A DNA stretch of 64,000 nucleotides from Modicisalibacter muralis. GTDB lineage: Bacteria; Pseudomonadota; Gammaproteobacteria; Pseudomonadales; Halomonadaceae. The notes under the pieces were generated by a model, which was given only the letters and a program-made list of their open reading frames with translations, had not been told where the DNA came from and ran no database searches. This document shows positions 45,208 to 53,430 of the stretch, piece after piece (the stretch's first letter is position 1; every line of letters starts with the position of its first letter). A program made the translations under genes and the position numbers. The stretch is from contig NZ_FNGI01000004.1 of NCBI RefSeq assembly GCF_900102945.1, positions 124,001-188,000 on the forward strand, given 5' to 3'.

Positions 45208-45222
45208 TGGCATCGATTCTCA
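45208..45222 (-). promoter_or_regulatory. candidate Fur box upstream of the FhuF-like gene
   Basis: On the minus strand TGAGAATCGATGCCA resembles the 7-1-7 Fur consensus (TGATAATCATTATCA) at about 10 of 15 positions. It is 39 bp before the start codon, a normal place for an iron-responsive operator. Confidence 0.5.
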
Positions 45223-45290
45223 TTACAACAGAAGATGCCGACTTCCTGCACTGCTTAGCCTACCAAGCCAGGCGGAACCGTCATCGCAAT

Positions 45291-45833
45291 CTAGCGGATG
45301 AACTGGTCGATGAAACCACCACCGAGTCCATTTTCTTCGTAGTGCGCGCGGCATTTGGCGATACGCGTGAACACATCGTCGTAACCGACGTTTTTGCCGT
45401 CGGGGTCGACATAGATCATCGCGCCATTGACCTGGAACAGCGTAATCATCTCATCGACGTGCGGATCGACGATCAAGGTATGGGTTTCGCCTGGTGCTTC
45501 ATAGACATAACCACCCTCGTTTGCGACCCAATCATGCTCGAGATAGCGCCACTCGCCTTTCAGGACGAAGCCATGCACGGCCTGGGGATGGCGATGGCGC
45601 GACAGTACGCCGGATTTGCGTACGCGTAGTAGATTTACCCAGTAACCGGTCGAGGCCGACAGGCACAATGGACGAAACCAGACGTTTTCTTCCACCGGCA
45701 CCCAGACCCGTTCATCATCGGGAATAGCGTCGGGGATGACCAGCTCCATCGCCGCCTCGGCAGGCTGTGGATGACGATAGGGCTGCCACTTGTCGTTTGC
45801 CGGAGCCGCCGGCGTTTGCTGTGAATGGCTCAT
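45291..45833 (-). CDS. 2,4'-dihydroxyacetophenone dioxygenase-like cupin
   Basis: The ATG at 45833 has GAGGAG upstream and gives 180 aa. The protein is a small cupin resembling 2,4'-dihydroxyacetophenone dioxygenase: WVPVEENVWFRPLCLSASTG, SRHRHPQAVHGFVLKGEW with metal-binding histidines and YEAPGETHTLIVDP with a second cupin histidine. True DAD cleaves a C-C bond next to a ketone, but most homologues are uncharacterised. It is the last gene of the tauD1-SDR-cupin unit, 31 nt after the SDR. Confidence 0.8.
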   Translation of the reverse strand: MSHSQQTPAAPANDKWQPYRHPQPAEAAMELVIPDAIPDDERVWVPVEENVWFRPLCLSASTGYWVNLLRVRKSGVLSRHRHPQAVHGFVLKGEWRYLEHDWVANEGGYVYEAPGETHTLIVDPHVDEMITLFQVNGAMIYVDPDGKNVGYDDVFTRIAKCRAHYEENGLGGGFIDQFIR

Positions 45834-45864
45834 AATAGGCTCCTCTGTTTGTCTATGTTGAGGT

Positions 45865-46569
45865 TTATACGCTGGAATAACCGCCATCGACGGGCAGGAT
45901 CGCCCCGGTGACGAAGCGGGCTTGTTCCGATAAGAGAAACAGCACGACATCGCCGATCTCGTCGGGTTCGCCCCAACGCCCCATCGGGGTGCGTGCGAGA
46001 ATCATCCCGGAGCGCTCGTCGCTCTCTATCAGAGGACGCGTGAGTTCAGTGGCAATCCAACCCGGCGCCACGGCATTGACGCGAATGCCTTCCATCGCCC
46101 AGGCCGCCGCCAGGCTCCTGGTCAATTGCGCCACGCCACCCTTGGAGGCGGCATAGCCGGGCGCCGAAGCCGAACCGAAGTAGGAAAGCATCGAGGCGGT
46201 GTTGACGATACTTCCACCGCCGTCGGCCAGCTTGGCCTTAGCCGCCTGACAGATGCGCAGGGTGCCGGTGAGGTTCACCTCGAGTGTTCGAGCAAACTTG
46301 TCAGGTTCGAATTCACTCCCGCCACGCTGGATAATACCGGCACAGTTGACGACGGCATCGAGCCGTTCGAACGAGGCGATTAAGGCGTCCACCTGTTGCT
46401 GCGAGGTCACGTCCAGTTGCTGGGCGGTGATTCCCTCGGATGCTGCGAAATCGCCAACCTCTTCTTCGCTCACGCCGGTAGCGACGACGCGATAGCCGCC
46501 CCGCGCGAGCGATCTCGCGACGCCCGCGCCGATGCCACGGGTGCCACCAGTGACCAGTGCATATTTCAT
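45865..46569 (-). CDS. short-chain dehydrogenase/reductase
   Basis: The 234-aa classical SDR has the cofactor motif ALVTGGTRGIGAGVARSLAR, NCAGIIQRGG, catalytic Ser in GSIVNTASML and Tyr-x3-Lys in GYAASKGGVAQLTRSL, then VNAVAPGWIATEL. It probably oxidises an alcohol product of the neighbouring dioxygenases. It lies between tauD-like gene 1 and the cupin on one strand, with gaps of 83 and 31 nt. Substrate unknown. Confidence 0.9.
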   Translation of the reverse strand: MKYALVTGGTRGIGAGVARSLARGGYRVVATGVSEEEVGDFAASEGITAQQLDVTSQQQVDALIASFERLDAVVNCAGIIQRGGSEFEPDKFARTLEVNLTGTLRICQAAKAKLADGGGSIVNTASMLSYFGSASAPGYAASKGGVAQLTRSLAAAWAMEGIRVNAVAPGWIATELTRPLIESDERSGMILARTPMGRWGEPDEIGDVVLFLLSEQARFVTGAILPVDGGYSSV

Positions 46570-46652
46570 TGCGCTATGTCTCTCCGTTCTCTATATCGTC
46601 CGCACGTGTGCATAAGGCCATGCTCGAATCGTTTCACCGGGCGCTTTGTCGT

Positions 46653-47600
46653 TCACTGGTCATTGGCCAGAGCATCGCGCACCGCCAGCGAGAACGGGCC
46701 GAGCGCCGGGCCGCTGCCAGCCACCGTGGTGCGGCGAAACGCACGCCGGTACCTGGCCATGTCGTAGCGTGTCGCACGATGAAGAAGTACGCGGTTGTCC
46801 CACATCACCAGATCGTTCTCGCGCCAACGATGGCTGTAGGTAAACTCGGGCCGGGAGGCATACTCGTCGAGCCATTTGAGCAGCGCCTGGCCCTCCTCCA
46901 ACGCCATGCCACTGACCTCGTTACCGGCATTGACGGTAAAAAACAGCGAGCGCCGATAGTCGCGATCAGGATGAACGCGAACCAGTGGGTGCGAGACCGG
47001 CGGCACGGCATTGCGTTCGAAGGCAGTAATCGGCGGCAAGGCAGGAAACAGCCGGCGACCGAATTCGTAGTGATGCACCATATGCAGCGGCTCGAAGCGC
47101 CGCTTATCCGCATCGGACAGAGCGTCGTATGCGGCCAGCATGTTCGAGAACTCGGTCTCGCCGCCTTTCGCCTCGTCAGGCAGCACTTCGGTGCTGTACA
47201 TCAATGAGGCGAACGACGGGATGTAGCGGTAGGAGCTATCCGTATGCCAGCGGGCATTGACCTTCTGGAACAGTACTTTGGGGTCGTCTTCGGGAAGGTG
47301 CTCACCCTCGACGGAGGTGTTAGCGACGTTGTAGAACGTCTTCGCCGACTTGGTCTTGTCTTCCTCGGGGAAAATCTCCAATTCGCCCCAATGCCGAGTG
47401 AAAGCCAGGTGGGCTTCTTCATCCAATACCTGATCGCGAAAGCAGATGACATGATATTGATGAAAAGCCCGTTCCAACGCCGTGAACGTGGCATCGGAAA
47501 GCGGCTGAGTGAGATCGAGACCGATGATTTCGGCACCGAGCGCCTCGGTCAGCGGATTGATGGTGAATGGCTGAGCGGCCTGTGGGTCTTGAGTTGCCAT
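46653..47600 (-). CDS. TauD/TfdA-family 2-oxoglutarate dioxygenase, copy 1
   Basis: The 315-aa protein has the iron-binding HxD in NARWHTDSSYRYIPS, the distal histidine in WDNRVLLHRATRYD and the 2-oxoglutarate-binding arginine in RYRRAFRRTTV. Opening LGAEIIGLDLTQPLSD is typical of the family, which hydroxylates or cleaves sulfonates, aryloxyalkanoates, carnitine precursors and other acids. GGAGAG precedes the ATG. A paralogue lies at 52106-53035 in the same regulon. It is first in the tauD-SDR-cupin unit and has one of three shared operators 92 bp upstream. Confidence 0.9.
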   Translation of the reverse strand: MATQDPQAAQPFTINPLTEALGAEIIGLDLTQPLSDATFTALERAFHQYHVICFRDQVLDEEAHLAFTRHWGELEIFPEEDKTKSAKTFYNVANTSVEGEHLPEDDPKVLFQKVNARWHTDSSYRYIPSFASLMYSTEVLPDEAKGGETEFSNMLAAYDALSDADKRRFEPLHMVHHYEFGRRLFPALPPITAFERNAVPPVSHPLVRVHPDRDYRRSLFFTVNAGNEVSGMALEEGQALLKWLDEYASRPEFTYSHRWRENDLVMWDNRVLLHRATRYDMARYRRAFRRTTVAGSGPALGPFSLAVRDALANDQ

Positions 47601-47691
47601 GACGACTCTCCTTAAGAGAACTCTCTAAGAACGCTATGATGGTTTAAGGGCCACGTTCGGGTAGCCCGGTGTTGTTGGAATAAAGCTTTGT

Positions 47692-47721
47692 CCATATCGT
47701 GGTCTTTTCGTCATAATATGG
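47692..47721. promoter_or_regulatory. IclR-cluster composite operator, site 1
   Basis: CCATATCGTGG (47692-47702) and TCATAATATGG (47711-47721) form two tandem near-palindromes whose starts are 19 bp apart. The same arrangement occurs at 50946-50975 and 53150-53179. It is 92 bp upstream of tauD-like gene 1. The rest of the 208-bp gap (47601-47808) shows no gene. Confidence 0.78.
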
Positions 47722-47808
47722 ATAGCGGTCACGCTAGCCATCTCACCTGATAAGCAAGTTGACATGGTTCCATCCGTTATTCGCTCCCCGGTATGAGTTG
47801 TCCGCTCG

Positions 47809-49131
47809 TTACCAGCTTGGCCCACCCATCTGTTCGGGTAACCACAACACCAATTCGGGGAACAAAACGACCAGAAGCAAGGTGATCAGTTGCAAGCCGA
47901 TGAACGGCAGCACGCCGCGATACATGTGTCTCAATGTGATTTCAGGCGGGGCTATCGCGCGTAGATAGAAAATCGACGGCGCCATCGGCGGCGTGAGATA
48001 GCTAGTCTGCAGCACTATCAAGAAGGCTACCGAGAACCAGATAGGATCCACTCCATAGCTGGTGACGATTGGCATTGCCAATGGAATCAGGATCAGTACC
48101 ACCGAGATCAAGTCGAGCAGAAAACCGGCGATAAAGGCCAGAATAAAGATCGCCGTCACCGCGCCGGCGCCTTCGAGCCCCAGGAACGAGAGCAGCGACT
48201 GCACGCCGACCATGCCGCCGGAAGCGAAGAATACGCCAGCGAACATGTTGCCACCCAGTACGATCAGCAGAATCATCGCGGTAATCGAGGCCGTGCGCTG
48301 CAAGGAATTCCATAGAATCCGCAGCGAAAATCGGCGATAAGCCAGCGAGAGCACGATCGTACCCACGGCGCCACAGGCGGCCGCCTCGGTTGGCGTTGCG
48401 ATACCCAGCAGGATCGTTCCCAGCACGGTGAAGATCAGCGCCATGGTGGGCACCAGGGCGACAAAGGTTATGCGCAGTTTCTCGGCGAGACTCAGCCCGG
48501 AGCTTTCTTCTTCACGCGGAGCGATACTGGGTCTGAACATGGCGATTCCGACCACATAGATCATGAACAGACCGGCCATGATAAGCCCCGGAAACAGTAG
48601 CCCGGCAAATAGATCGCCGACCGAAACGTTAGCCACCGGGCCCAGTATGATTACAGTGATCGAGGGGGGAATCACCGTACCGAGCGAGCCACTGGCGCAG
48701 ATCGTCCCGGAGATCAGACTCTTGTCATAGGCATGTTTCATCATGATCGGCACCGCGAGCATACCGATCACGGTTTCCGTTGCCCCCACCACACCACTCG
48801 CGGCGGCAAAAATAGTGCCTAACAGCACGGCGCTGAGCGCCAACCCGCCAGGTACGCGGCGTGTCCACACATGCACGGCATCGAAAAGGCGCTCGGCGAT
48901 GCCGGAACGTTCGAGCATCGCGCCGATGAAGATGAATAGTGGCACGGCGGCAAGCACCGAGTTGGTCGCTACGTCATCAAGCTTGGACAGCAACTGGAAG
49001 ATGATACCGTCGCCGAACTGGAAGAAGCCGGCAACCAGGGCTACCGAGATCATTGAAAAGGCAATCGGGAAACCGGCGAGGATGAATACCATTAACGCCG
49101 GGAACATGGCGAAGCCAAGATAAGTGCTCAT
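47809..49131 (-). CDS. dctM: TRAP transporter large permease (DctM)
   Basis: The 440-aa, about twelve-segment protein has the DctM motifs AVPLFIFIGAMLERSGIAER, SGVVGATETVIGMLAVPIMM and a C-terminal SYLTPPMAPSIFYLRAIAPP. It starts in the stop codon of dctQ (ATGA). With DctQ and the DctP-type binding protein upstream it forms a complete TRAP system, and an IclR-type regulator nearby probably controls it. Confidence 0.95.
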   Translation of the reverse strand: MSTYLGFAMFPALMVFILAGFPIAFSMISVALVAGFFQFGDGIIFQLLSKLDDVATNSVLAAVPLFIFIGAMLERSGIAERLFDAVHVWTRRVPGGLALSAVLLGTIFAAASGVVGATETVIGMLAVPIMMKHAYDKSLISGTICASGSLGTVIPPSITVIILGPVANVSVGDLFAGLLFPGLIMAGLFMIYVVGIAMFRPSIAPREEESSGLSLAEKLRITFVALVPTMALIFTVLGTILLGIATPTEAAACGAVGTIVLSLAYRRFSLRILWNSLQRTASITAMILLIVLGGNMFAGVFFASGGMVGVQSLLSFLGLEGAGAVTAIFILAFIAGFLLDLISVVLILIPLAMPIVTSYGVDPIWFSVAFLIVLQTSYLTPPMAPSIFYLRAIAPPEITLRHMYRGVLPFIGLQLITLLLVVLFPELVLWLPEQMGGPSW

Positions 49132-49661
49132 AGGCCAACTCCCGGTTCTTTTTCTTCTGTTTCACTCGTCTTTCCCGTGAACAGGGTCACCGTCGATTTG
49201 ACGAGCTCGGCGAGAACCTGGATTCCAAGGGTCAGGAAGCCGACGAACCAAGCGGTATAAACGGGCCACACCACCGGGTTCCAAGCCGACTTCCCGGTGA
49301 CTTCGCCATTTTGAAAGGCAAGAGTCGCGCTGGCGTATAGCTCGACGGTCATCCACCATACGGCGGTCCCGAACAGGCAGTAGCCGAGCACGTCGACCAC
49401 GGCCTTGCCGCGTGGCGAAAACCTGCCATAGAGAAGATCGACGCTGACATGCTGGCGGATCTTCAGCGCATAGCCCATGGCTAGCACGAAGATCGAGCCC
49501 ATCAACATGTAACTGATTTCGTAAGCCCAGAAGGTGGGGTTGTCCAGCACATAACGGCTGAAAACCTCGTATACCAGCGCCGCAATCAAAGGTATCGTCA
49601 GCAATGCGGCGAGCATGTCGGTGAACGCTGTTATGCGTCCCGCAACTCTTATGATCATCAT
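49128..49661 (-). CDS. dctQ: TRAP transporter small permease (DctQ)
   Basis: From the ATG at 49661, which has GGGAAGA upstream, the 177-aa protein has four membrane segments and the DctQ motif ALVYEVFSRYVLDNPTFWAY, followed by KIRQHVSVDLLYGRFSPRGK. The frame is open to 49700 but those codons precede the ribosome-binding site. It is 98 nt downstream of the binding-protein gene and overlaps dctM by 4 nt. Confidence 0.93.
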   Translation of the reverse strand: MMIIRVAGRITAFTDMLAALLTIPLIAALVYEVFSRYVLDNPTFWAYEISYMLMGSIFVLAMGYALKIRQHVSVDLLYGRFSPRGKAVVDVLGYCLFGTAVWWMTVELYASATLAFQNGEVTGKSAWNPVVWPVYTAWFVGFLTLGIQVLAELVKSTVTLFTGKTSETEEKEPGVGL

Positions 49662-49759
49662 GGTTATCTTCCCGCACAGTGGGTGCGTGATCATGAACAT
49701 GTTCGTTCAGCAATAGTGGAGCCGCGCCGGTCGCCTATCGGACCGGCACGTCTTTGCGC

Positions 49760-50824
49760 TTACTCCGCCAGACTGCCAATCGGCAGACGGTATTCGTCCC
49801 ACGACTTGAGCTTGTTCTTGAAGTCGCGCTGCGATTGCAGAACCTTCTCGAACCACGGATTCTGGGCCGCCTGTTCGTCGGCCCACTGGCGAGTCACTTC
49901 CTGGGCCTTGTCGATGAATGCCGGGTCCAGCTCGACGATCTCGTTGGGCCCTTCCTGCAGTTCGCGGAAGGCATCCAGGTCAGCGGCGGAACTGTTCAGC
50001 CAGCTTTCGAAGACGTTGAGCTTGCCGGCCAACTGAAGCATTTCTTGATCGCGTTCGGAGAGCTGGTTCCAGGCCTCCATATTCACCTGGCACTCGAGCA
50101 GTCCGCCCGGATTCTGGATGCCGGGCACGATGACGTACTGGGCGATATCCTGCAGGCCGGTAGGCAGGTTGATTTCCGGCGTGCCCAGCTCGGCGGCCTG
50201 GATCACGCCGCGTTCCAGCGAACTGTAGACCTCGCCACCCGGCATCACCACGGTAGAGGCACCGAGGCGTGAGGCGATCTCGGCCCAGGCACCGGCGGTG
50301 CGCAGCTTCAGGCCCTGGAAATCCTCGAGGTTCTCAACCTTCTTGGTGGAGTGCAGGAAGATGTCGGTGCCCAGCACGGCACAAGGATAAGAGATTACGC
50401 CGAACTCCTCCTTACGCCACTCCTGCCATAGCTCAAGACCGCCGCCCTCGTAGAGCCACAGCATATAACCCTCGGGGGTCAGACCACCGGCGTAGCCGGC
50501 GAAGAGCACGCCGGTCTTATCCAGGCCCCAGTCATAGCCCATCCAGTTGTTGCTGATTTCCGCGACGCCCTTCTGTACACCCTCGGTCACCTTGAGCGGG
50601 CTGTAGAGCGTGCCGCCAGGGTAGACGGTAATGTCGACCCGACCTTCGGTGAGTTCGCCGACCAGCTCGGCATAGCCCTCGACATCGCGCTCCAGCCAGG
50701 GACCACCGCTCCATGGCGTAGCCATCTTCCACTGAACTTCAGCAGCGCCGGCACTGGCCGAACCAGCCATGAGGCCTGCAGCGAGACCAGCGACGACGAA
50801 CGTTTTCTTGAGTTCATTACGCAT
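49760..50824 (-). CDS. dctP: TRAP transporter substrate-binding protein (DctP family)
   Basis: The 354-aa protein has a signal peptide (MRNELKKTFVVAGLAAGLMA, cleavage after SAGA/A) and a mature start VQWKMATPWSGGPWLERDVE. The DctP-family ligand arginine lies in FQGLKLRTAGAWAEIASRLG, followed by MPGGEVYSSLERGVIQAAEL. It delivers a carboxylated ligand to DctQM. The shared composite operator lies 122 bp upstream, and the GldA-like gene ends 197 bp upstream. Confidence 0.93.
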   Translation of the reverse strand: MRNELKKTFVVAGLAAGLMAGSASAGAAEVQWKMATPWSGGPWLERDVEGYAELVGELTEGRVDITVYPGGTLYSPLKVTEGVQKGVAEISNNWMGYDWGLDKTGVLFAGYAGGLTPEGYMLWLYEGGGLELWQEWRKEEFGVISYPCAVLGTDIFLHSTKKVENLEDFQGLKLRTAGAWAEIASRLGASTVVMPGGEVYSSLERGVIQAAELGTPEINLPTGLQDIAQYVIVPGIQNPGGLLECQVNMEAWNQLSERDQEMLQLAGKLNVFESWLNSSAADLDAFRELQEGPNEIVELDPAFIDKAQEVTRQWADEQAAQNPWFEKVLQSQRDFKNKLKSWDEYRLPIGSLAE

Positions 50825-50945
50825 TCTGTTTTCCTCTACTCTTCGCTGACATTTGGCTTTGTTGTTGAGAAGATCGGCGGTATAAGCAATCGCTTTGCTG
50901 CCGTTGCGATCGATTCCTCGCGAGAATCGTTGGCGGATGTTTTGT

Positions 50946-50975
50946 CCATATTGTGGCTATAAATCCATTATATGG
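50946..50975. promoter_or_regulatory. IclR-cluster composite operator, site 2
   Basis: CCATATTGTGG (50946-50956) and CCATTATATGG (50965-50975) form two palindromes 19 bp apart, flanked by TTTGT and TCAAA. On the minus strand the site reads towards dctP. It matches site 3 over about 35 bp and site 1 over about 30 bp. Confidence 0.82.
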
Positions 50976-51021
50976 TCAAATTAGCATCCGCCTCGTAAGC
51001 TGTCAATACGACTCCCAACGT

Positions 51022-52113
51022 TCAATCGACGAACCGCTGATGCATGGTCTCGAGCTGAAGCATCGCCTCGACGAGATCGTCTTCGCTCAAGGCGCGTTCG
51101 AAATTGCGGGTATGTGGCGCCTTATGGGTGAGGGTCGCGATGCTGCGCAGGTCATCGGTGCTCGGCTCGGACAAGCCCAGTTCGGCGAGGCTGGCTGGTA
51201 GCCCGACCGCCGCAAGGAAGGCGAATTGCTCGGCCATGAAAGCCGCCGAACGGTTCTCCAGAATGAACTGGACCATCAGTGCATAGGCTACCTGATAGCC
51301 GTGCAGCGCCCCGACCGTGGCCGGCAAAGCGCTCAGCCCGCGCGTCATGGCATGCGCAATCGACAGACCGCTGCCCTCGAAACCCAATCCGGCAAGCAAA
51401 ATGCAAGCTTCGATGACCTTCTCGAAGGCCTCGTCGGGTTTGCCGCTGCCGGCCACGGACAAGGCATCGATAGCATGCTCACGCAGCACCTGTTCGCAGA
51501 CATTGGCCAAGCTGACCGCAGCGATGGTGGCACGCCCATCGAACATGTTCGGCCCATCGGCACCAATGCACTGTGCCGCCTCGTAGCGCTTGACCAGGGC
51601 GTCACCGATTCCCGATACCAGCAATTGGCGCGGCGCACCGGCGAGTATCTGGGTATCGACGATCACCGCATCGGGATTGCGCGGCACCCGCTCGGCACGC
51701 AGTAGCTTGTGATGATCGTCGTAGTAGATGAATATCCGACTGGTGGGGCCATCGTTCGATGCCGCCGTGGGCAGCGTCACCAAGCGCGCGCCCAGTGCAC
51801 GACTGACCGCCTTACCGGCATCGACGCCCTTGCCGCCCCCCGCTGCAATAACCACATCGGCCTTATGCTCACTGGCCAGCCGCTCGATATTATCGGGTGT
51901 GACCTCTCCGGTCAGCGGTGCCGAGGCGAACGATACATCCACCTTGGCCAGCAACTCGGCGAGCCGTGGCGCGAGCATCCGTTCGACGATGGGGTCTGCG
52001 ATCAGCAAAGCTCGCGCGCCCAATTTCGCTACGATGTCGCCGACACGCCCGATGGCGCCGGGCCCCTGCACATACAGGCTGGGCGCGCCGAGTATTCTCA
52101 GAGTTTCAAACAC
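51022..52113 (-). CDS. iron/zinc alcohol dehydrogenase, glycerol dehydrogenase (GldA)-like
   Basis: The GTG at 52113 has GGAGAG 5 nt upstream and overlaps the tauD-like gene 2 stop; an in-frame GTG at 52125 is an alternative. The 363-aa protein has the GldA-type cofactor motif VIAAGGGKGVDAGKAVSRAL, PTAASNDGPTS, ISGIGDALVKRYEA (here VSGIGDALVKRYEA), and metal histidines in SIAHAMTRGL and GALHGYQVAYAL. Related enzymes oxidise polyols or 2-hydroxy acids. Translation is coupled to the dioxygenase. The true substrate is unknown. Confidence 0.87.
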   Translation of the reverse strand: MFETLRILGAPSLYVQGPGAIGRVGDIVAKLGARALLIADPIVERMLAPRLAELLAKVDVSFASAPLTGEVTPDNIERLASEHKADVVIAAGGGKGVDAGKAVSRALGARLVTLPTAASNDGPTSRIFIYYDDHHKLLRAERVPRNPDAVIVDTQILAGAPRQLLVSGIGDALVKRYEAAQCIGADGPNMFDGRATIAAVSLANVCEQVLREHAIDALSVAGSGKPDEAFEKVIEACILLAGLGFEGSGLSIAHAMTRGLSALPATVGALHGYQVAYALMVQFILENRSAAFMAEQFAFLAAVGLPASLAELGLSEPSTDDLRSIATLTHKAPHTRNFERALSEDDLVEAMLQLETMHQRFVD

Positions 52114-53035
52114 AGCTCTCTCCACTTCTCGCTGCCTGCGCCTTGGCCAGTTCCACGGAATTGGCGGTATCCGAAACGGTGGCCCGCTTCAGATTGCGCT
52201 TCCAGCGCAAGTCGTCGAATTCCCTGCCACGGTGCATGGTGCAGCGGTTATCCCACATCACTAGATCGTGCTGGCGCCAGCGGTGGGTGTAGACGAACTG
52301 CCGCTGTGTGGCGTGCTCGATCAATTCCTCCAATAACGCCTGACCCTCGGCATCGGGCATATCGAGAATGCGCGCCGCATGCGCGGCCAGATACAACGAC
52401 TTGCGGCCGCTCTCGGGAATCGTACGCACCAGTACCTGAAGCGCCGGTGGCAAGGCTTGGCGCTCCGCCTCGGGAAACTCGGTGTAGCCGATCCTGGCTC
52501 GTGAATGGAATATCGAATGTTCGACCTTGCAGCTTTCGAGACGCCGCCGAGTCGACTCTGGCAAGGCATCGTAGGCGGCACGTTCATCGGCGAACTCGGT
52601 GTGGCCGCCGATCGGGGCGATTTCACGGGCATACAGCAACGAGGCGCGCGCCGGTACATGATGGAAAGAACTGTCGGTGTGCCATAACTGATTGCCGAGG
52701 TGGAACATCCGCGCACGGCTACCACTACTCCAGACCTCATTCTTCTGGTCGAGGTTGGAGACATCGGCGAGCTCGGAGTGCCCGGGCTTTTCTCCCGCAT
52801 CGCCTTTACGATACGAAGCGATCGTCGGGTTTTCGCCTTCCAACGGCCCAAACTCACGGGCAAAAGCGACATGCTGATCGGCACTCAGATGCTGATCGGG
52901 AAAAACCAGCACCGCATACTTCCAGAACGCTTCCTTGATCGCTGACGCATCCTCGGTCGTCAAAGGCTGCGACAGGTCCACGTCGCCCACTTCGGCAGCG
53001 AAGTTTTCGGTTATCGGATAAATACTTATAGCCAT
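52106..53035 (-). CDS. TauD/TfdA-family 2-oxoglutarate dioxygenase, copy 2
   Basis: The ATG at 53035 (GGAGAG upstream) gives 309 aa opening ISIYPITENFAAEVGDVDLS. The HxD motif lies in LWHTDSSFHHVPA, the distal histidine in WDNRCTMHRGREFDDLR and the arginine in RWKRNLKRATVSDT. It is a paralogue of copy 1; both share the YTHRWR/YSHRWR-x-DLVMWDNR block. It begins a two-gene unit with the GldA-like dehydrogenase, divergent from the IclR gene. The frame is open to 53101 without a ribosome-binding site. Confidence 0.9.
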   Translation of the reverse strand: MAISIYPITENFAAEVGDVDLSQPLTTEDASAIKEAFWKYAVLVFPDQHLSADQHVAFAREFGPLEGENPTIASYRKGDAGEKPGHSELADVSNLDQKNEVWSSGSRARMFHLGNQLWHTDSSFHHVPARASLLYAREIAPIGGHTEFADERAAYDALPESTRRRLESCKVEHSIFHSRARIGYTEFPEAERQALPPALQVLVRTIPESGRKSLYLAAHAARILDMPDAEGQALLEELIEHATQRQFVYTHRWRQHDLVMWDNRCTMHRGREFDDLRWKRNLKRATVSDTANSVELAKAQAARSGESCV

Positions 53036-53149
53036 CGATCTCTCCCTCGGTACAGCCGCTTTTATGATTGAATTTGAAAGGCTTGGCGCAGGCCATAACA
53101 ATATGAGTCGCTTTTGTGGGATAGATTTAGTGCGCGCTTTTATGTTTGA

Positions 53150-53179
53150 CCATATTATGGATTAAATGCCACAATGTGG
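53150..53179. promoter_or_regulatory. IclR-cluster composite operator, site 3
   Basis: CCATATTATGG (53150-53160) and CCACAATGTGG (53169-53179) form two palindromes whose starts are 19 bp apart. TTTGA precedes them and GCATGC follows. It is 115 bp upstream of tauD-like gene 2, in the opposite orientation to sites 1 and 2 relative to the downstream gene. Confidence 0.82.
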
Positions 53180-53381
53180 CATGCACAGAATAAAGCATCA
53201 CATCCGGCATGAGTCAACTCATGATTATTCGACTTTAGGCATAATTGAATGGTTCGGCGGGCAGCATCTCGAGGCCGTAGCAGGCTTTTTCGACCAAGGT
53301 GCCGATTGTAGTAAACGCTGGCTTTCGCGATGGTTACTTGGGCGGGTTGCTCATTATCGTACAACCCCGGTAAGGGGCGTT

Positions 53382-53387
53382 TATAAT
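53382..53387 (+). promoter_or_regulatory. candidate -10 box of iclR
   Basis: A perfect TATAAT lies 43 bp before the iclR start codon. The -35 region is weak (GTACAA at 17-bp spacing), consistent with low-level expression of a regulator. Confidence 0.5.
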
Positions 53388-53430
53388 CGCTGGGTCTCAC
53401 AAGCGAAGGACGGCTAACGTAGGAGAGGAA

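Larger units (their letters stand above)
53036..53430. other. 395-bp divergent intergenic region, tauD-like 2 / iclR
   Basis: No convincing gene lies here; two small opposite-strand open frames of about 80 codons overlap each other and the operator and lack family features. It holds the composite operator (53150-53179), a likely iclR promoter (53382-53387) and AT-rich sequence. The long leader between operator and iclR (about 250 bp) is otherwise unexplained. Confidence 0.6.

Noticed and set aside
53155-53417. Two small overlapping open frames (about 80 codons each) between tauD-like 2 and iclR
   Set aside because: They overlap the operator and each other, have no ribosome-binding site that stands out and no family features.
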